Shown piece after piece: positions 55,996 through 64,000 of a stretch of 64,000 nucleotides of DNA (position 1 is its first letter; each line of letters opens with the position of its first letter). The stretch spans positions 31,439 through 95,438 of the forward strand of contig CASWVG010000007.1 in NCBI GenBank assembly GCA_949472775.1, written 5' to 3'. This stretch comes from an uncultured Lachnospiraceae bacterium. Lineage in GTDB: Bacteria; Bacillota; Clostridia; Lachnospirales; Lachnospiraceae. The notes under the pieces are model-generated. The model was given only the letters and a program-made list of their open reading frames with translations. It was not told where the DNA came from and did not search any database. The translations under genes and the position numbers were made by a program.

Positions 55996-57609
55996 TTAGC
56001 AAAATATTTTCGGAATCTTCCATTCGCACAAACGCGCATGGTTATCCTCCCAAAACTGTCGCATTAATTTTTTACTCAGCTTTTCTTCGTTGCTCTGGCC
56101 GTTTTCAGGCTCTCCTTCTGGTACTGAATTGATATTTTCTTCCAACGTTTCAATTTTATCAATCATATATCGAAAGCTTTGTTCACCTGCTCTGGCGTAT
56201 AAAGCCACCAATTTATTGTTTATCACAAACGTATCACACGCTGCTGTCCCTGCATCCCAGCTCCTCAACTGCAGTTTACTCGTATTATGAACATTATCAC
56301 CCAATTTACTGTAAAAAGTATTGATTGAAAGTCCTTTTTTCCTTTTTTCCCTTTTCCTGGCACTCTCTTCGTCAAGCTGTCGATTAAAATAGAAATACAA
56401 TGGAAGAACCTCATTCTCCGCCTCGTCTTCTATTGCCTGCTCCAGTCCTTTAAGCAGCTCCTGGTCTTCCTCATATTCCTCATCACACTGCGCCTGACAA
56501 AATTCCAGATCCATTAGGCTGCACACATCGTCATACGTAAGTTTTTCGACATCCTCTGTCACGGCATTGCCAAAGCACATTGCCAATGTGGCCCATTCAG
56601 CGATCGAAAAATCAAACAGTCCCGGATACTTATGATCAAGGTATAAACTATAAATCCGGTTTAATAGAACATTTGCCAAAACTGCTTTATATTTCAATTG
56701 CAGATCATTATCCCATCCCTTCAGCAGCTCCTTCACCAGGGCATTATATTTACTGCCCAGATGTTCCGCAAAATTATTGCAGAAAATATCAATATCTTTT
56801 TCTGTAACAGATTTCATAAAGACATAGGGCACATACACGGTCTTTGACATTTTTTCATTTTCATAGTACCTAACGCATGCATCATACCCACCATTTCCGA
56901 TAATACACGGCAGCATTTCTTTTTCAAAAATTACATATGCCTTTGTCCCTATCCGACTCTGATCCTCATTTGTATAATCAGATACAATAAACGCTTCCCC
57001 TGTCCGTTCCAGATCAAGCTTCCGCCCGCTGATGTACGTTTCCACAAAAGAAACATATGGTGTTGCCGTTGCGTATATCGCATTAACCAATTGCGTTGAC
57101 AACTCCCGCCACTCCCAGTCATATATTTCGGAATCCCGCTCTAACTTATCTTTCAATTCCTTCGACATTGCATCTGCAGTTCTGGCTATTTTGTGAACGT
57201 AAACATGAATATTGTCATACTCATATCCGGGATCCAGTTCTTCATACAATTCCTGCAATCCGCGGCCATGAATTACTATGTCGTCCAATATTAATGCCGA
57301 TGTCTTAAGAATTTCTTCTTTGTATTTAGCAATTGCATGATCAGAAATAAATATTCCATGAATCTGAATATCCGGCTCATTCTTTAAAATAATAGGCAGA
57401 AAAAGCTGAAACAGAACCTGGCATCTTCTCGCCCTAAGAATCTTATACTCCTCACCGCGATCCAATGCATTACAAAAATAGTCATACAGCAAGTCGTAAT
57501 TTCTATCCAGAATATCCATTACGACTGTCTCCATATAACTAATCTGCTCTTCTGCAATCACTCTATAATCGCTATATCGCCTCTTAATTACATCCGGCGT
57601 CAGTTCCAT
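55996..57609 (-). CDS. Phosphoribosyltransferase-like protein of the AT-rich operon
   Basis: A 537-residue protein. Residues about 105-120 read SALILDDIVIHGRGLQE, a close match to the PRPP-binding motif of type I phosphoribosyltransferases (hydrophobic strand, two Asp, glycine-containing loop). The rest has no clear family; a Glu-rich stretch (about 395-425) and a basic segment (KREKRKKG) precede a C-terminal domain. PRTase domains of this kind have been noted in bacterial conflict systems, but a role in defence here is inference. The start is ATG 57609 or 57615; the latter abuts the upstream stop codon and GAGG is better placed for 57609. Confidence 0.75.
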   Translation of the reverse strand: MELTPDVIKRRYSDYRVIAEEQISYMETVVMDILDRNYDLLYDYFCNALDRGEEYKILRARRCQVLFQLFLPIILKNEPDIQIHGIFISDHAIAKYKEEILKTSALILDDIVIHGRGLQELYEELDPGYEYDNIHVYVHKIARTADAMSKELKDKLERDSEIYDWEWRELSTQLVNAIYATATPYVSFVETYISGRKLDLERTGEAFIVSDYTNEDQSRIGTKAYVIFEKEMLPCIIGNGGYDACVRYYENEKMSKTVYVPYVFMKSVTEKDIDIFCNNFAEHLGSKYNALVKELLKGWDNDLQLKYKAVLANVLLNRIYSLYLDHKYPGLFDFSIAEWATLAMCFGNAVTEDVEKLTYDDVCSLMDLEFCQAQCDEEYEEDQELLKGLEQAIEDEAENEVLPLYFYFNRQLDEESARKREKRKKGLSINTFYSKLGDNVHNTSKLQLRSWDAGTAACDTFVINNKLVALYARAGEQSFRYMIDKIETLEENINSVPEGEPENGQSNEEKLSKKLMRQFWEDNHARLCEWKIPKIFC

Positions 57610-57615
57610 GATCAT

Positions 57616-58536
57616 TTACCTCATTTCATTTGTGTTATTGATTTTAATATTGTGACTTATTTCATGTAATTCGATCCATTCTTGTTTCTGCGCCTTCCTG
57701 TTCCTGTTTTCAACCAGGATTTCTAATTTTGCCATAAATCCCTCTTGTCTCTTTTTTCCCGTCCATACCTTTTCCCGCATATACATATCAAGTTGCATCC
57801 ACCGATGCCGTTTATTCCTTTTTATCAGTAGAGGTTCGTATTCCCCGATATGATAAAAGAAGGAAATTCCGTTTTCTCTGTCTTTATCCTTTGCAACCCC
57901 GCCCTCAAATTCATTAAAATATACATAAAGCGTCACAAGAGCAGCATTCTCTACATACACTTTGCAATGATTCAATACTTTTGGTTCACTATTTGAATAG
58001 TCCTCCCCACAAGCTCCCCACCATACCCTGTCAATCTGATATTCATAGCTGGAATTCTTTTCTGAAAATTCAATTTTCAAAAGAAATCTGCACTCTTTTA
58101 TATCATCATATCTCATTTCGGACGGCACTACGCCCTCATACATATCATAAAGCTTTATACTTTTTATATTTATCTTCTGTAATTCTTCAATTCGTTTTCT
58201 CTCTTCGGTCTTAAACGAAAACCTTAACGCAATAAGCCCAAGTACTACAGTTGCGCCCATCCCCAGATATCCAACCAGAAGGGAAAGCCCCGTCGCAATA
58301 TCCCATTGCGTGTATAAATAGTGTACGCTCTCCCTCAAATTCATCCGTTTGTCCAGACCTATTTCAACCGATATCCAGCATATGATTAAAGCCAAAAAGA
58401 AAAGAAACACAATAATAAATGCTGTTAGGAGAACCGGATGTAACAATACTATATTTCTCACACACTGCTTTAATCGGATTTTTCCTGCCCTCTCCTTAAC
58501 GCCAATGAAGACTTCTTTTATATGGTCGTTTTTCAT
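57616..58536 (-). CDS. Two-TM membrane protein of the AT-rich operon
   Basis: A 306-residue protein with two strong membrane helices (about 30-56 and 82-106) and a cytoplasmic C-terminal domain of about 190 residues of beta character. No family was recognised. Its start lies 41 bases inside the XRE gene, and its stop touches the PRTase-like gene, so the three are tightly coupled. A membrane partner next to an enzyme-like protein is common in toxin or defence modules; this is only a contextual hint. Confidence 0.75.
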   Translation of the reverse strand: MKNDHIKEVFIGVKERAGKIRLKQCVRNIVLLHPVLLTAFIIVFLFFLALIICWISVEIGLDKRMNLRESVHYLYTQWDIATGLSLLVGYLGMGATVVLGLIALRFSFKTEERKRIEELQKINIKSIKLYDMYEGVVPSEMRYDDIKECRFLLKIEFSEKNSSYEYQIDRVWWGACGEDYSNSEPKVLNHCKVYVENAALVTLYVYFNEFEGGVAKDKDRENGISFFYHIGEYEPLLIKRNKRHRWMQLDMYMREKVWTGKKRQEGFMAKLEILVENRNRKAQKQEWIELHEISHNIKINNTNEMR

Positions 58537-58741
58537 CTGTAAGTCCTACCAGGTAGTCAATACTTGTATCAAAAAACATCGCAGCCTTTATCAGAATAGA
58601 GGTCGGGATGTCATTTTCACCAGTCTCATATTTTGAATAACCCGTCTGAGACATATTAAATTCCAGCGCCATTTCCCTCTGCGTTAAATTATGATTTTCG
58701 CGCAAATCCCTAAGTCTGCATTTTTGCTTCTCTTGATCCAT
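58496..58741 (-). CDS. XRE-family helix-turn-helix regulator
   Basis: An 81-residue Cro/C1-type DNA-binding protein (LRDLRENHNLTQREMALEFN, MSQTGYSKYETGENDIPT, then FFDTSIDYLVGLTDEK). It leads the AT-rich operon and overlaps the membrane-protein gene by 41 bases. ATG codons at 58741, 58744 and 58783 are possible and none has a good ribosome site; 58741 matches the family's usual N-terminus. It probably represses the operon. Confidence 0.85.
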   Translation of the reverse strand: MDQEKQKCRLRDLRENHNLTQREMALEFNMSQTGYSKYETGENDIPTSILIKAAMFFDTSIDYLVGLTDEKRPYKRSLHWR

Positions 58742-59051
58742 CATTAACCACATTTCATTTTTATTATATTTTATGACTTGCATATCTGAAAATAATATAT
58801 TATAATATAGTTTTAACTATTTTTAACCAATCCAAGTCCTATACTACCTATACCATATTTCTATTTGCTATTCGCTGCATTTGCCATTCGCTGCAAATAG
58901 CGCAATTTAAATCAGAATTATTAGTTTGAATATGTGTTTGCACATAATATTTATTATATATATAATTTTTTTATATAAAGATAAATATTATATTATTTAT
59001 ATATAATATATATATAAAGGCTATATTATCTCTGTTTTAACCTAATCTATA

Positions 59052-59070
59052 TTAACCTAATTTAGGTTAA
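59052..59070. promoter_or_regulatory. Perfect palindrome, probable operator
   Basis: TTAACCTAATTTAGGTTAA is a perfect 9-bp inverted repeat with one central base; a second TTAACCTAA copy lies 15 bases to the left. Either the XRE regulator or the LytTR regulator could bind it. Ownership cannot be settled from sequence. Confidence 0.5.
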
Positions 59071-59080
59071 TTCATTGTCT

Positions 59081-59108
59081 GAACAATTTTCCTCATTAAC
59101 AATTGTTC
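59081..59108. promoter_or_regulatory. Inverted repeat GAACAATT/AATTGTTC
   Basis: Perfect 8-bp arms 12 bases apart, about 200 bases before the LytTR gene. It could be an operator or a weak stem-loop. Confidence 0.4.
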
Positions 59109-59305
59109 ACCGTCACACAAAGCGGCTTTTTTTACGTCAAATTCACTTCTTCGCATTTTACTGTTGATTTTTCGCAATCCTCCCTGAATTTCCCAGAAGA
59201 ATCGGTTGATAAACCTGCCCCGGCTTCGTTATAATTTTTAATAGCATTGCAATATTTCGACATCATTTTAAAAATACCATTAAGCGGAAGGGACTAATCC
59301 TGATT

Positions 59306-60052
59306 ATGAAAATCACCATTTGCGACGACAGTATCAAGGATCTCCTCTATACGGAAAAGCTGTTGTTAAAGTATAAATCGCTGTACCCCGACAAAGACTT
59401 TGAACTGGAAAAATTTTCTGACCCCTCCAGACTCTGCCAGAGAATATCCGAGGGAAAGCTGACAGATATTTATATATTGGACATGCTGATGCCGAGGCGG
59501 ACCGGCATTGATATAGGAAATATGATCCGGACAGCCGGCTGCGAGAGCGTAATTATCTACATTACCTCCTCGGAAGATTATGCTCTGGACGCCTACAGCG
59601 TACGTGCTGTAAGATACCTTTTGAAGCCAATTGATGAAAACAAGCTGTTTGAGGCATTGGATTATTCCCTGTCTTACGCCAAACTGAAAGTGGATTCCCT
59701 CTATCTGATCAAAACAAAAGAGGGGCTTTTGCAAAGACCTTATTCCAAAATTGAATATATAGAAAACGCAGGAAGAAAGCTGGAGGTACACATGACTGAC
59801 GGCGAGATAATAAGAAGCCTTTTTATCAGAAAATCCTTTGAGGAGGAAACGCAGGAAATCGCTGTGCAAAGGAATTTCCTGCAGATCCATAAATCCTTTC
59901 TCGTCAATCTGGACTATGTAAAACAGCTGACTCCGGACAGCGTTATTTTGGCATCCGGCAGACGTCTTCCCGTCAGCCGGGCTAAGGCTGCAGGCGTCAA
60001 GCGGGAATATCTTCTCTATGTTTCTGGCAGTATCGGTGGGGGAATAACATGA
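59306..60052 (+). CDS. LytTR-family response regulator (AgrA-like)
   Basis: Cytoplasmic transcription regulator of 248 residues. The receiver domain has the acidic pair Asp7/Asp8 and the phosphoacceptor Asp59 in YILDMLMPRRTG. A LytTR DNA-binding domain follows (about 135-240, IEYIENAGRKLEVHM and FLQIHKSFLVNLDYVKQL). LytTR proteins bind paired direct repeats. The ribosome site is weak (AAGGG 14 bases away). It overlaps the kinase gene by 4 bases (ATGA), forming a coupled pair. Confidence 0.92.
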   Translation: MKITICDDSIKDLLYTEKLLLKYKSLYPDKDFELEKFSDPSRLCQRISEGKLTDIYILDMLMPRRTGIDIGNMIRTAGCESVIIYITSSEDYALDAYSVRAVRYLLKPIDENKLFEALDYSLSYAKLKVDSLYLIKTKEGLLQRPYSKIEYIENAGRKLEVHMTDGEIIRSLFIRKSFEEETQEIAVQRNFLQIHKSFLVNLDYVKQLTPDSVILASGRRLPVSRAKAAGVKREYLLYVSGSIGGGIT

Positions 60053-61338
60053 TTTACATTAAAAATATATCCTATATGATGAGTCATATTTTCTTTCTGG
60101 TTTTCGTTTATCTGTTTATGGTACACCGCTACTCCAGAAAGAAAACGCTGGCCATCTGTTTTCTTTCCTTCCTTTTTACAACGGTAATGAACCAGTTAAA
60201 GCTGATTCTGTTCCCGGGGCATACATTATTATACTTTTTTATAACAATCATCCAGATTGTCGCGGCACAGCTTACTGGCCTCCTCATCTCTAAAAAGCGC
60301 GACAGCAGAACACTGTTCGTAGGTTTAAGCGCCTCCAACTATGTGGTAATCGGGAGCATAATCGCATCTATCCTGTACATTCTCACAGGCAATCTCGCTT
60401 TGTCGCTTGTCGGCAATCTGCTGGTACATATTATCCTTTTAATGCCGCTCTATTTTAAAATCAGAGATATTATATTTAAATTCTGCGAACGGGATCTTGA
60501 AAAGAGCAGATGGGAAATCTGTCTGATTCCCGTATTCTTTTACTGCAGTTTTTCCAGTATTGCCTTTTTCCCCAGTACGCTTTACGATCACCCGGAAAAT
60601 ATTCTTATCAGTATTTTATTAATGATTACCATGCTGGTCTCCTATGTGGTGGTGATACGCTATCTGGACAGTGAGACGAAACAGGTGGAAGAATACTGGA
60701 AAAATGTGATGTTTGAATCCTATATCATGGGTCTGGAAAGCCAGAATTACTTAACGGAACAGTCGGAGCGCAATCTGAAAATACTGCGGCATGATATGCG
60801 GCATTATTCCACAATGATAGATTCTCTTCTGGAGCAGGGAGACTATGCGGAAATCAAAAATATTGCCGTGCACATCAATGAGGTGGTAAATGAAAACAAA
60901 GTCGATCAATACTGCGAAAACAGGGTCGTCAATACGATTCTAATGAAGATGGCGGAGCAGGCAAAATCTCTCCGAATTGACCTGCATCCGGATGTACTGA
61001 TCCCCCGGCAGCTCCCTGTCAATGAATATGAATTTGCCATGGTTCTCGCCAATCTTTTAGAAAACGCCGTGTTCAGCGCAAAAGATGTTTCCTCCGGCAA
61101 TAAATTTATCGACGCTAAAATACACTGCACTGAAGCATACCTTTTGATTGACATGGAAAACGACTGCGAAAAACCGCCGCAATTCGACACCGTAACCGGA
61201 CTTCCCAAAAGCAGCCGTGGCAAAGGACACGGTCTTGGAATGCAGAGTGTACAGGCTTTCTGTGATAAAATGGGCGGAACCATCGACTGCTACTGTGAAA
61301 ATAACCGGTTCCGGATTATTCTGTATGTGAAATTTTAA
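60049..61338 (+). CDS. GHKL-type sensor histidine kinase (AgrC-like)
   Basis: Membrane kinase of 429 residues with six or seven hydrophobic helices (about 10-205), a His motif NLKILRHDMRHYSTMI (His near 247) and a GHKL ATPase domain (LANLLENAVFSAK, GKGHGLGMQSV). This is the AgrC/ComD plan, whose members sense secreted peptides. No agrB or agrD gene was found in the window, so the ligand is unknown and the pair may eavesdrop on another locus. Confidence 0.9.
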   Translation: MIYIKNISYMMSHIFFLVFVYLFMVHRYSRKKTLAICFLSFLFTTVMNQLKLILFPGHTLLYFFITIIQIVAAQLTGLLISKKRDSRTLFVGLSASNYVVIGSIIASILYILTGNLALSLVGNLLVHIILLMPLYFKIRDIIFKFCERDLEKSRWEICLIPVFFYCSFSSIAFFPSTLYDHPENILISILLMITMLVSYVVVIRYLDSETKQVEEYWKNVMFESYIMGLESQNYLTEQSERNLKILRHDMRHYSTMIDSLLEQGDYAEIKNIAVHINEVVNENKVDQYCENRVVNTILMKMAEQAKSLRIDLHPDVLIPRQLPVNEYEFAMVLANLLENAVFSAKDVSSGNKFIDAKIHCTEAYLLIDMENDCEKPPQFDTVTGLPKSSRGKGHGLGMQSVQAFCDKMGGTIDCYCENNRFRIILYVKF

Positions 61339-61387
61339 ATCATTTACGCCAGGCAGAAAGCCTGTTCCATATCACGGCAGTCCTCTG

Positions 61388-62527
61388 TCAAGGCCTCTGT
61401 ATCTGAAACGTATCTTCCAGCAGCAGCCAGTTCGGGCGGAAAAACCGCATGATCTGCCAGTAGCCCATTCCGCGTAGACTAAATTCCGGCAAAAGGGCAA
61501 ATTTCGCCTGATAACTTCTCACATCCTCAAACCATACCTCATGGAGCTGACCATCCTTTTCATACTGAAAAAACGGTGACATAGCCACTTCGTCAAACTG
61601 AATGGGAACACCGGCCTCCACAGCAATCCGCACGGCTTCCAGGTTGCTTACGGTAGTCGCCCGTGATGACCCCTGCACAAAAGGCAGCGTCCAGTCATAT
61701 CCGTAGTTCGGGATTCCCAGATCAATCTTCGCCGGATCAATGCGGGTGACGGCATACTCCACAACCCGCCGCACCTGATTGACCGGCGCAACCGCCATGG
61801 GCGGACCATAAGTGTAACCCCACTCGTAAGTCATAAGCAGAACGCTGTCAGCCGCTTCCCCCAGAAGCCCATAGTCCTTTCCCTCATACAAAAGACCCTC
61901 CTGTGTATCAGAGGTTTTGGGGGCCAGTGCCACCGAGACATGATATCCGTAAGGAGAGAGAGAGTTCCTCACGTCCGCCACAAAGTCAGCGAAAGGAATC
62001 CGATCCTCCGGGCGGATGTACTCAAAGTCAATGTCAACCCCCTGAAAGTTCTTTTCCTGTACCGTCGCAAGCAAATTGGAAAGGAGATTATCTTTTGCCG
62101 CCTGGTTATTTACCACAGCGGTAATCAGAAAATTATTGAAATTCCCATCCGGTCCAAGCGGTGTCAGCGTCAGCACCGGACGCACCCCCTGCATAAGCGC
62201 AGCATCAATCATAAACGTATCGTCCACCGTCGGCGGGACCAGATCTCCGTCCGTGGTAAAGCCATAGGAAAAGACCGAGAGTGAGGACAGATAGGGAAGC
62301 GTCTCATTTAACGTTTCCTGCCGGATAAAAGGATAAGCATAACCGTTTACCCATGCCGGGTAAGAGGGTTCGGAAGTCTCCCCCGAAGACAAGAGAAGCG
62401 CCTGCCCGACCGCCAGCGGATAAGGATCGACAAGCTGATTGTTATAAATGATGGATGACGCAGAAGTCCCGTGGCTCTCCGCAATGGAATCTACCGTGTC
62501 CCCCGATTGTACCACATAAATTTCCAT
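61388..62527 (-). CDS. LysM-GH18 glycosidase of the YaaH/SleL spore type
   Basis: A 379-residue protein with one LysM domain at the very N-terminus (about 1-46, YVVQSGDTVDSIAESHGTS) and a GH18 barrel. The catalytic DxDxE motif appears as GVDIDFEY near residues 165-170, and YEWGYTYGPPMAVAP is typical of YaaH. Bacillus YaaH/SleL cleaves cortex peptidoglycan with a muramic-delta-lactam during germination. There is no signal peptide, as expected for proteins loaded onto the spore from the mother cell. It is convergent with the kinase gene. Confidence 0.9.
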   Translation of the reverse strand: MEIYVVQSGDTVDSIAESHGTSASSIIYNNQLVDPYPLAVGQALLLSSGETSEPSYPAWVNGYAYPFIRQETLNETLPYLSSLSVFSYGFTTDGDLVPPTVDDTFMIDAALMQGVRPVLTLTPLGPDGNFNNFLITAVVNNQAAKDNLLSNLLATVQEKNFQGVDIDFEYIRPEDRIPFADFVADVRNSLSPYGYHVSVALAPKTSDTQEGLLYEGKDYGLLGEAADSVLLMTYEWGYTYGPPMAVAPVNQVRRVVEYAVTRIDPAKIDLGIPNYGYDWTLPFVQGSSRATTVSNLEAVRIAVEAGVPIQFDEVAMSPFFQYEKDGQLHEVWFEDVRSYQAKFALLPEFSLRGMGYWQIMRFFRPNWLLLEDTFQIQRP

Positions 62528-62625
62528 AGAGTATTCCTGCAGTTTCTGTCAGCTTTTGCTTTATTCTATGCAGATCCCGCGCAGACGGCACCGAATACCG
62601 TTTCCCGCAAATACCTGTCCTCCCG

Positions 62626-63525
62626 TCACTGACGCCCCACAATATATTTCACTTCCGGAAGATATGTTCTACCGAACATATTTAAATGGTTCAAGAGATG
62701 ATAGAGATTATAAACATCACGCCGCCGCTCATACCCCGGCTGCAAAGGCGCTGCTTTCTTATAGGTATCATAGAAAACTGGCGGAAATCCCCCGAAAAGC
62801 TCCGTCATCGCGATGTCTGCCTCCGCATGTCCCACATAAACCGCCGGGTCAATCAGCCCTGCGCTGCCGTCATTCCCCACAATCACATTCCCCGACCACA
62901 GGTCGCCGTGGAGCAGGGACGGGTATTCCGGCTCCACCAGAATCTCGTCGATGTGATCCAGAAATCTGCCTATTTTTTTCCAGTCATCCCTGTCAAAATA
63001 CCGGGCGGCAGACTGAAACTGCGGCTCAAGACGACACTCTCTGAAAAAACTGATCCAGCTTTCATGCGCTCTGTTTATCTGTCTGCGGCTGCCAATATAA
63101 TTGTCGCTGCCAAAACCATATTTCCCGTTCAACACCAGCTCTGTGGCTGGCGCTCTGTGCATAGCGGCTAACTGCATGGCAAAGTTTTCCCAATAATGCC
63201 GGCTGCGGCCCTGCGCTGAAATAAACTCCAACAGCAGAAAAGAATATCCGCCCCTGCCCTCATCCGTACCAACGCCAAGGATGCGCGGCGTGCCGATCGC
63301 CTCCGTCCCGGCAATCGCCGCCAGTCCCGCAGCCTCCGCAGTAAAAAAGGATATGTTTTCTTTCGCATTCGTTTTCATAAAAATACGGCTGCCGCCTGTC
63401 ATCGTCAGACCGTACGCGTCATTAATATCGCCGCCGGAGATACGGCTGGTTGTTTCAATTTCTGTTTCATCCCCGAAGAGGGCATGTATGGCGCTTTCGA
63501 GGGAAGGGAATTGTGGTGTTGTCAT
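62626..63525 (-). CDS. Fructosamine/ketosamine-3-kinase family protein
   Basis: A 299-residue kinase-fold protein. The ATP-binding region (ISGGDINDAYGLTM, then RIFMKTNA), the catalytic loop LLHGDLWSGNVIV near residue 208 and the metal-binding IDPAVYVGHAEADIAM match fructosamine kinases. These phosphorylate glycated amines so that they break down; the substrate in this organism is not known. The start at 63525 follows GGAGGAG by 6 bases. No operon partners are visible. Confidence 0.9.
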   Translation of the reverse strand: MTTPQFPSLESAIHALFGDETEIETTSRISGGDINDAYGLTMTGGSRIFMKTNAKENISFFTAEAAGLAAIAGTEAIGTPRILGVGTDEGRGGYSFLLLEFISAQGRSRHYWENFAMQLAAMHRAPATELVLNGKYGFGSDNYIGSRRQINRAHESWISFFRECRLEPQFQSAARYFDRDDWKKIGRFLDHIDEILVEPEYPSLLHGDLWSGNVIVGNDGSAGLIDPAVYVGHAEADIAMTELFGGFPPVFYDTYKKAAPLQPGYERRRDVYNLYHLLNHLNMFGRTYLPEVKYIVGRQ

Positions 63526-63772
63526 AACGGTCTCCTCCGGCATTTCATTTACAGTGTGCCACTACGTCTTCTTTATTTGTTCGCTTGCCCAAACCAGTAT
63601 GGGTAATGCTTTGTACTTTATAACTGCATTAAACCGTCTTCAGTTCTAAGCATCAGACTATCATGTATGCACATATTTTATTATCTTCTTTTTACTACTC
63701 GGCTACTACATTTATATAATATCAATTTTAATAAATGTATTCAACAAACTCTAGTGTCTGAGTAGTTCAAAG
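63526..63772. other. Intergenic region, nothing recognised
   Basis: AT-rich gap upstream of the fructosamine-kinase gene. I see no gene, RNA or clear operator here; it should contain that gene's promoter. Confidence 0.3.
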
Positions 63773-63796
63773 GGCGGAGAGCCTACACCCTCCGCC
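63773..63796 (-). terminator. Stem-loop at the end of the partial gene
   Basis: GGCGGAG pairs with CTCCGCC around a 10-base loop, overlapping the stop codon of the partial gene and followed by CTTTG on the minus strand. It is a short, weak terminator candidate. Confidence 0.5.
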
Positions 63797-64000
63797 TTCT
63801 ATCCTTCACCTTACAATACACCACCGCCACCGCCGTACTCACAAATGTCGCCACAATCGCCGGTGCGATAATCCCCGCCGGATTCACGCTCCCTCTTCCC
63901 TTTTTTCCCGCAGACTGCGGACCTCCCGGTTCCGCCCACGCATCGTTTTTTCTGCGCCGCTTTTCCTGCTGCCATATTCCTCCCGCTCCATCTCCTGCTG
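63783..64000 (-). CDS. C-terminus of a membrane-anchored protein (partial)
   Basis: The minus strand from the right edge has an open frame of 72 codons ending in TAG at 63783. It reads a polar, basic stretch (QQEKRRRKNDAWAEPGG), then a hydrophobic helix (AGIIAPAIVATFVSTAVAVVY) and a positively charged tail KVKDRRRRV. That is a C-terminal membrane anchor like that of the InlB-repeat protein at 42008. The N-terminal part lies outside the window, so the function cannot be given. Confidence 0.6.
   Translation of the reverse strand, partial: AGDGAGGIWQQEKRRRKNDAWAEPGGPQSAGKKGRGSVNPAGIIAPAIVATFVSTAVAVVYCKVKDRRRRV

Larger units (their letters stand above)
58784..59305. other. AT-rich divergent intergenic region with palindromes
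   Basis: About 520 bases with very high AT content between the XRE operon and the LytTR gene. It holds ATTCGCTGCA direct repeats near 58870-58898, runs of TATATA around 58958-59018, TTAACCTAAT direct repeats (59037 and 59052), the palindrome at 59052-59070 and the GAACAATT/AATTGTTC inverted repeat at 59081-59108. No gene or tRNA is visible. It likely carries promoters for both directions. Confidence 0.5.

Noticed and set aside
58950..59030. TATATA-rich stretch considered as a replication origin or attachment site
   Set aside because: No DnaA boxes, integrase or duplicated ends were seen; simple AT-richness of a promoter region is sufficient.

Overview
This window looks like chromosomal DNA from a spore-forming, motile gut clostridium, most probably a member of the Lachnospiraceae. 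The evidence is AGGAGG-type ribosome sites throughout, lipoprotein sugar-binding proteins with Ala/Pro/Glu linkers, YesM/YesN two-component systems, chemotaxis receptors, SpmB and a YaaH-type spore hydrolase, moderate GC content and very large Ig-like surface proteins. No rRNA, tRNA, CRISPR array, transposase or phage gene was recognised.

Layout. Positions 1-7.2 kb: an arabinose/pentose locus on the minus strand, with a chvE-mmsA-mmsB ABC transporter, an AraR-type GntR/LacI regulator and araA. The operon continues off the left edge. Palindromic TTGTA-N-TACAA sites lie upstream of araA and of chvE. Positions 7.5-11.4 kb: two methyl-accepting chemotaxis proteins flanking a small membrane protein. 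Positions 11.6-18.6 kb: a 2304-residue secreted Ig-like protein. Positions 18.8-23.9 kb: a ytfQRT-yjfF-like (galactofuranose-type) ABC transporter. Positions 24.2-29.8 kb: its probable control genes, namely a second GntR/LacI repressor and a three-part sensor (YesM kinase, membrane-anchored YtfQ-like binding protein, YesN regulator).

Positions 29.9-42 kb: mixed housekeeping and accessory genes. These are a GGDEF protein, a DUF885 protein, an orphan FabT-like MarR regulator, a probable structured non-coding RNA, SpmB, a membrane-tethered Mrr-type nuclease followed by a CE2-like esterase, a ROK sugar kinase, an FAD dehydrogenase, uridine phosphorylase, a signal-less Cu/Zn superoxide dismutase and a hemerythrin-CheX-like fusion. 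Positions 42-46.6 kb: an envelope cluster with an ECF sigma factor, an RsgI-like anti-sigma factor, an InlB-repeat surface protein, a His-rich secreted protein and a lipoprotein. Positions 46.8-54.4 kb: a second giant surface protein (2533 residues), paralogous to the first. Positions 55.1-58.8 kb: an AT-rich four-gene operon with an XRE regulator, a two-TM protein, a phosphoribosyltransferase-like protein and an unknown protein; it looks horizontally acquired. Positions 59.3-64 kb: a LytTR/AgrC-like two-component pair, a YaaH-like hydrolase, a fructosamine-kinase-family protein and the C-terminus of a membrane-anchored surface protein.

The most striking observation is that both giant surface-protein genes have a long G tract (G11 and G10) inside the spacer between a TTGAC(A/G) -35 box and a -10 box. 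The non-G part of the spacer is 8 bp in both, so a G9 tract would give the ideal 17 bp. This is the expected layout of slipped-strand phase-variable promoters. The second candidate for something new is the AT-rich XRE/2TM/PRTase operon, and the third is the structured RNA near 33.7-33.9 kb.
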